NCBI GenBank assembly: GCA_029263415.1
Contig: JAJCXN010000037.1
Location: forward strand, 164,288-228,287
Origin: Acidobacteriota bacterium
GTDB taxonomy: Bacteria; Acidobacteriota; Thermoanaerobaculia; Multivoradales; Multivoraceae
Reading direction: 5' to 3'
Length of the DNA: 64,000 bases
Shown here: in pieces, positions 60,269 through 64,000 of the stretch
How positions within the stretch are numbered: position 1 is the first letter of the stretch
Layout of the letters: every line of letters begins with the position of its first letter
Translations under genes and position numbers: made by a program
Notes under the pieces: generated by a model
What the model was told of the DNA's origin: nothing
The model's database searches: none
Seen by the model: only the letters and a program-made list of their open reading frames with translations

Positions 60269-60288
60269 GTCTGGAGAGGGTTGAGCAT
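60166..60288 (-). CDS. 40-aa membrane peptide, element B
   Basis: ATG at 60288 with AGAGGA about 11 nt upstream. N-terminal MLNPLQTLTNQIAKGG, then RGGLTFVCWVVVVISVLASIAYW, one hydrophobic helix. Homologous to the element A peptide. Only two such genes were noticed in the window. The gene sits downstream, on the same strand, of a stretch with no supported gene. Confidence 0.55.
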   Translation of the reverse strand: MLNPLQTLTNQIAKGGLRGGLTFVCWVVVVISVLASIAYW

Positions 60289-60794
60289 GCTGCGGTGATT
60301 CCTCTAATGGTCTCTAAGGTGGGTTGCTACTTGTTGTAGTGACTGAGTGATCCGCCGCCGTTGGTCTTGAAACGGATCGCTGCGGAACTCATGGCCAGGT
60401 TCAGTTGCACGTGTAGAGAGAGTGGCTCAGCAAAGCTTCCTGTTTACCTTACCGTTGACGGTGCCGGACGTGATCGGCTGCGCGGCTTGTGCCCGTGATC
60501 GTGCAGGATGCGCTCGCAGTCGCGTTCGCTGAAGCGGTGGTGTCGAACTCGATAGTGATCATGATCTTGCTGGGTGGCGGCTCACAATAGGCTTCTTCCT
60601 GATTGACCTTTGGCCCTGGCAGGGCGGGGGCCTCGAGCAGGCTGGCTGGTGGGGGTAGCCGCGAGGAAAGCGAGGACGCTCCGGGTGATTCATCGACCCT
60701 TGGTGACCGGTACCAGGCCCCAGAGGGAAGGGGCCGACGGGCTCTACAAATCTGGTCTGAAGAGCACCGCCTCCGAAGGCTGGCGTCCCGAAGG
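60289..60794. other. no supported gene
   Basis: GC-rich with open frames on both strands that lack domains and starts. Nothing that I would annotate. Lies between element B's peptide start and the YfbK-like remnant. Confidence 0.5.
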
Positions 60795-61269
60795 TCACCG
60801 CACCAACATCAAATCGCGCGCCTTGCCAATCAAATCCGCCAACTCCAACACGCGTCGATCGCCGGGGAACTCTGGGATCAACAGCTGTGCTTCGAGGAAG
60901 AGCGAGCTCAAGTCGCCTTCGACGTGGGGTGAGACTTGCAAAAGTTCGGCGAAGCGCGCGGTCAAGGTCGAGAGTCGGAGTGAGGGAGTGGTGCTGGCGA
61001 ACGAGTCAGCAACTGTGTCAACCCGGACAGTCTCCTGGATCTCGATCAACTCCTGGCTGTCGCTCGGTCGGTAGACCAGGGCGATAGTCGCGAGATTGGC
61101 ACGGCGTCGTGCCGATGGATAGAGATCAAGTTCGTAGAACGCTGTAACCGCGTGGTCTGCACCGATTTCGCCGGCGTCGGTGTTATTGGTGCGGAATGCA
61201 GCGTCCGGGATATCGCGATTCTCGTAACCCACCAGACGGTACTGGCGCACTGCGGCAGGATCGAAGGTG
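60795..61269 (-). pseudogene. 3' fragment of a YfbK-type VWA protein
   Basis: Begins (no start) as VTFDPAAVRQYRLVGYENRD, then DAAFRTNNTDAGEIGADHAVTAFYELDLYP and ANLATIALVYRPSDSQELIEIQ, ending with LELADLIGKARDLMLVR. These match the C-terminal domain (DUF3520) of YfbK-like von Willebrand factor proteins. The VWA domain itself is missing: the fragment is joined at ~61270 to the middle of an unrelated beta-barrel gene. So it is a deletion scar. Confidence 0.8.
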
Positions 61270-61717
61270 ACTTACACCCGTGCACCAGTTCGGCGAAGAA
61301 CCTTCCGAATTGAGCACCCAGACGGGCGTAGAGACCATACTCGTCGTCAACTCCTAGATCGGTATCCAAGCTGTAGTAGGCACCACCGACACCTGCGTAG
61401 AGGGCGGAGAAGTTGAAGCGCACACCGATCTCAATTGGAACTATCACGAGGTCGAGCAAGCTCTCGTCGAAGCCGATGACGGTGCCGCCGCCAAGGTCAA
61501 TGTTGATGGTGCGACCGAACTCTTCGTAGTAGGACGCGCCGAACTCGAGCTGTACTCGTTCGAAGAACGCAACCCGCACTCCAAAGCCGAGGGCCTCGTT
61601 GTAGTCGTCGGTGTCGTAGTAGGACGCGAAGACTGAGAAGTTAGTAGCGCTGACTGATGTCGGGGCAGCCAGCAGCAGGGCAACGCAAACGAATCCGAAC
61701 CAGGCCTTCGATCTCAC
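61046..61717 (-). pseudogene. outer-membrane beta-barrel protein, truncated
   Basis: Signal peptide (ALLLAAPTSVSAT), then alternating beta strands of a small barrel: FSVFASYYDTDDYNEALGFGVRVAFFERVQLEFGASYYEEFGR and LYAGVGGAYYSLDTDLGVDDEYGLYARLGAQFGRFFAELVHG. The barrel breaks off at ~61275; the frame then reads out-of-register sequence of the YfbK fragment until a stop at 61046. So roughly the first 148 residues are real. GTG start. Product is probably non-functional. Confidence 0.75.
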
Positions 61718-61913
61718 AACCGTCTCCTAAGTTGCACACGCTGGACCGAAGCGCAGGTAGTTGTCCCGGCGAGCTTTACGCGGGGAACCGGGGAGAAGTT
61801 GGCCGAACTCCACGGATCTGCGTAGAGGCCACGTGGCAGGCTTCTTTGGCGGAGATACGGGAATTACGTGCCGGGGTGGTCAGGGACTCACGGGACCTGT
61901 GCTTCACGCCGTT

Positions 61914-61980
61914 CGATCCATTTGCAGGGCCGATCCATTTGCAGTGTCGATTTGTTTGCAGGGCCGATCTCCCGCTGCAG
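61914..61980. repeat. 17-bp tandem repeat, about four units
   Basis: CGATCCATTTGCAGGGC, CGATCCATTTGCAGTGT, CGATTTGTTTGCAGGGC and a diverged CGATCTCCCGCTGCAG. The unit length is not a multiple of three and no gene is seen, so it is non-coding. Position: between the beta-barrel start and the stop of the secreted protein at 62016. Confidence 0.85.
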
Positions 61981-62015
61981 CACGGTCTCCGACTGAGTAA
62001 GCCAGGTGGTCCCCT

Positions 62016-63101
62016 TTAGTTACCCGACGCTTGCTCCTTTCGAAAATCCCCTTCGAGCACACGTGCGCCTTTGAGGATGCCGGGCATTGCGTAGTTGCCT
62101 TCGTGGCACGCGTATTCGTAGACCTTGCCGTCGGTGATGGGCCAGGTGAAGTCACCTTTCCACGGGGCACTCCAAACTGAAGAGTCATGCACTTCGAAGG
62201 CGTAGTGGAGGGTGTCGGCATCCTTCCGCGTCAACTTTTCGACCACACGCAGGGTCGGAGTACTACCTCCGAACGAAGTACTGTTGTCGCGAAAGTTGGT
62301 GGTGTCGACCACCAGGGTGTCGCCTTCCCAGTGACCAATCGAGTGCCCGAACCAGTACACAACGTCTGCGGGGGGATGCTCACCGCCGATGTGAACGACG
62401 CGAGCGTCATGCACCATTTCGTTGAGCAACATCACCTTCGTATCGGTCTGCACGATGCGCTTGGTGTTGTTGTAGAGCGTGGGCAAAGCCGGCACGGTGG
62501 AGCTGAAGCTAGTGAGGCAGCGATCAGCCAGGGTGCGGCTCTCCGGTCCGTCGAATGGGCCTGGGCCTTCTCGCTCGAGCCAGAAAGCACGGTCCTCAGG
62601 GCCGCGAAAGTTGGCGAACAAGGTTCGAAGGCGACTTTGGGCCTCGGGTGTGCGGCCAGGCCGTCGCCCGTTCGCCGGTTCGGTGAGGATGGAAGTGCGG
62701 AACTTGCCATCCACCATCACTACGGTGTCGCCGTCGTCGATCCAGAAGTTGTTGTAGCCGCCCACCGCGCCGGCCCCGCTGCGTCCAATGAACTCTTCTC
62801 CGAGTCCTGCAGGAGGCGCGCCGCCGGCCGCGGGTGCGTCACGATCTGGGTCGCTCACCGCCGCCCGTTTGGCGATGTAGTCCTGCTTGTCATCCATGAT
62901 CTTCCTGGCCTGCTCGGGTGTCAGGTAGAGATTGTCGGCAAACTCGGTCGGACGCTGGAGTGGGGTGAGCGTCTTGATGTCGTAGGTGCCCGAGAGGTCT
63001 GGCTTGCCGTTGGGCATGCGCGGAACGGAGTCTTGTGCCACTGCGAGTGAGGCGGCGCAGCAGCAGGCGCCAAGTGTGAGCAGTGCGGCGGTGCGGTTCA
63101 T
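62016..63101 (-). CDS. conserved secreted protein of unknown function
   Basis: 361 aa. Signal peptide (AALLTLGACCCAASLAVAQ), then MPNGKPDLSGTYDIKTLTPLQRPTEF, a motif of a large family of secreted proteins of Acidobacteriota and other groups. Further: NFWIDDGDTVVMVDGKFRTSILTEPANGRRPGRTPEAQSR and VVYWFGHSIGHWEGDTLVVDTTNFRDNSTSFG, with the GHWEGDTLVVDTTNF hallmark. Acts outside the inner membrane; catalytic role unknown. ATG start. Not linked to an obvious operon; a peptidylprolyl isomerase gene starts 210 bp away, divergently. Confidence 0.75.
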   Translation of the reverse strand: MNRTAALLTLGACCCAASLAVAQDSVPRMPNGKPDLSGTYDIKTLTPLQRPTEFADNLYLTPEQARKIMDDKQDYIAKRAAVSDPDRDAPAAGGAPPAGLGEEFIGRSGAGAVGGYNNFWIDDGDTVVMVDGKFRTSILTEPANGRRPGRTPEAQSRLRTLFANFRGPEDRAFWLEREGPGPFDGPESRTLADRCLTSFSSTVPALPTLYNNTKRIVQTDTKVMLLNEMVHDARVVHIGGEHPPADVVYWFGHSIGHWEGDTLVVDTTNFRDNSTSFGGSTPTLRVVEKLTRKDADTLHYAFEVHDSSVWSAPWKGDFTWPITDGKVYEYACHEGNYAMPGILKGARVLEGDFRKEQASGN

Positions 63102-63311
63102 GGGGATAGAGCCTCCGTAGTTTGGGACTATTCGGCTGATCGTAGCAATCGAAGCGACCAGGCGGCTTTGGTGTCAGGTCATCTTGAGTGGCAGTGGTGG
63201 TTGAAAGAGTCCTTTCCCAACTGGGGTGTGGGTCAGCGAGCGGCTATGGTTGCCGCATAGACGAGGGATCTGCGCCCTGGAAACCTCAGGAGTTCTGTTG
63301 AGGAGAGTTCG

Positions 63312-64000
63312 ATGAACAGTAGGAGTTCGACAGTGGTTACTAGTCTGTACCGAGCGGGTGTTATCACGGGTGTGCTCGCATCGCTGTTGGTGGGACCAGC
63401 GCCGGCCCAGCCCGGACCGGAAACTGCCGAGGCCGCGCCAAGCACGGCCGAGGTGATGGCGAACACACAGAAAGACGAGTGGCGTCGACCGAAGCCGGAG
63501 AACCTCGTGTTGTTTAAGTTCGCGAGCGGAACGGTCGTTCTCGAATTGGCTCCAGCCTTTTCTCCAAAGCACCAGGACCGGGTCCGCGAACTGGTTCGTG
63601 GCGGCTTGTTCAACGGCGCCAGCGTGGTTCGTTCTCAGGATAACTACGTCGCTCAATGGGCAGCCCGGCAGCCTGAAGAGGGCGCCGAATCACCGCACCG
63701 CCTGACCTCCAACCTCGAGGCCGAGTTCGAGCGCTCTGCTGTTGATGTGCCGTTTGTTGGCATCAACAGTCCAGACGCTTACGCACCAGAAGCTGGCTTC
63801 GCCATTGGCCAGCCAGTTGCACGCGACCCGAAGACCAACACCCTGTGGCTGGTGCACTGCTACGGTGTTGTTGGTGTCGCGCGAGGGGAGGATGCAGACA
63901 CGGGCAACGGAACTCAGCTATATGTGGTGACCGGACACGCGCCGCGCCACCTCGATCGCAACATGACCATGCTTGGGCGGGTGATTTCAGGCATGGAGCA
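63312..64000 (+). CDS. cyclophilin-type peptidylprolyl isomerase, 3' end beyond window
   Basis: Exported cyclophilin-like PPIase, cut by the window edge (229 codons present). Signal peptide ending at GPAPAQ, then the cyclophilin-like core FKFASGTVVLELAPAFSPKHQDRVRELVRGGLFNGASVVR, where the GLFNGASVVR strand is the family's hallmark. NLEAEFERSAVDVPFVG and GTQLYVVTGHAPRHLDRNMTMLGRVISGME (ending the window) correspond to the loop regions. Good ribosome-binding site (GAGGAG). Frame open throughout. Acts on folding of exported proteins in the periplasm. Confidence 0.88.
   Translation, partial: MNSRSSTVVTSLYRAGVITGVLASLLVGPAPAQPGPETAEAAPSTAEVMANTQKDEWRRPKPENLVLFKFASGTVVLELAPAFSPKHQDRVRELVRGGLFNGASVVRSQDNYVAQWAARQPEEGAESPHRLTSNLEAEFERSAVDVPFVGINSPDAYAPEAGFAIGQPVARDPKTNTLWLVHCYGVVGVARGEDADTGNGTQLYVVTGHAPRHLDRNMTMLGRVISGME

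Noticed and set aside
60603..60932. 109-codon plus-strand frame
   Set aside because: Antisense to the YfbK remnant, Arg/Gln-rich shadow without any start signal.
61046..61270. Barrel gene reading through to 61046 as a complete 223-aa protein
   Set aside because: The last ~75 residues are the YfbK fragment read out of frame, low in beta pattern and rich in Ser/Arg.
1..64000. tRNA or rRNA genes
   Set aside because: Read intergenic spaces for cloverleaf and anticodon-loop patterns by eye and found none; a tRNAscan-SE run would settle it.

Overview
The window is GC-rich (roughly 60% by eye), densely coding chromosomal DNA. The best taxonomic guess is an Acidobacteriota-like bacterium. The pointers are a VWFA-related protein of the acidobacterial type plus a decayed second one, an orphan FtsX/MacB-type permease of the acidobacterial duplicated kind, a secreted protein starting with a DGFEAGSFCAWS-like motif, several secreted peptidases and sulfatases, and a classical aerobic heme pathway. 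No rRNA or tRNA gene was seen, so the assignment rests on protein families only.

Layout. 0-9.4 kb is housekeeping and envelope: aat, a TPR protein, a nitrilase, gluQ, a MAPEG protein, an S1/P1 nuclease, a methyltransferase, a bactofilin, a CPA1 antiporter, an OmpA lipoprotein and a VWFA protein. 9.4-19.7 kb holds an uncharacterised protein beside a kinase-fold phosphotransferase, another methyltransferase, a TesB thioesterase, a lipoprotein esterase, and a divergent pair of citrate synthases, one of them carrying a DNA-binding domain. 19.7-24 kb has a minor-pilin operon (PilV/PilW/PilX order), an SH3b/coiled-coil protein and a LOG-type hydrolase. 24-30 kb has gamma-glutamyltranspeptidase, an M28 peptidase and the orphan permease. 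30.4-36.4 kb is a sulfatase locus of three genes. The last of these fuses a sulfatase with its own formylglycine-generating enzyme (FGE), the most striking object in the window.

36.4-40.3 kb is an accessory, decaying stretch with an aerolysin/ETX-like pseudogene, an ISL3 transposase fragment, strong hairpins, a choice-of-anchor-L/MopE-like secreted protein and a transposase-like C-terminal remnant. 40.4-51 kb is a complete heme locus: hemCD (fused), hemL, hemF, hemH, hemA, hemE and hemG on the minus strand, with hemB divergent. Together they cover every step from glutamyl-tRNA to protoheme by the C5, protoporphyrin-dependent route.

51.2-64 kb is again accessory. It contains a structured-RNA-like segment, a 5'-truncated second copy of the sulfatase-FGE gene, an amidohydrolase, a glutaminase, several pseudogenes broken by frameshifts or stops (GNAT, VWFA, a beta-barrel/YfbK junction), and two copies of a ~0.3 kb element that carries a 37-40 residue membrane peptide plus conserved hairpins. 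A peptidylprolyl isomerase runs off the end. The two sulfatase-FGE copies form ~2.1 kb direct repeats that bracket the heme locus.
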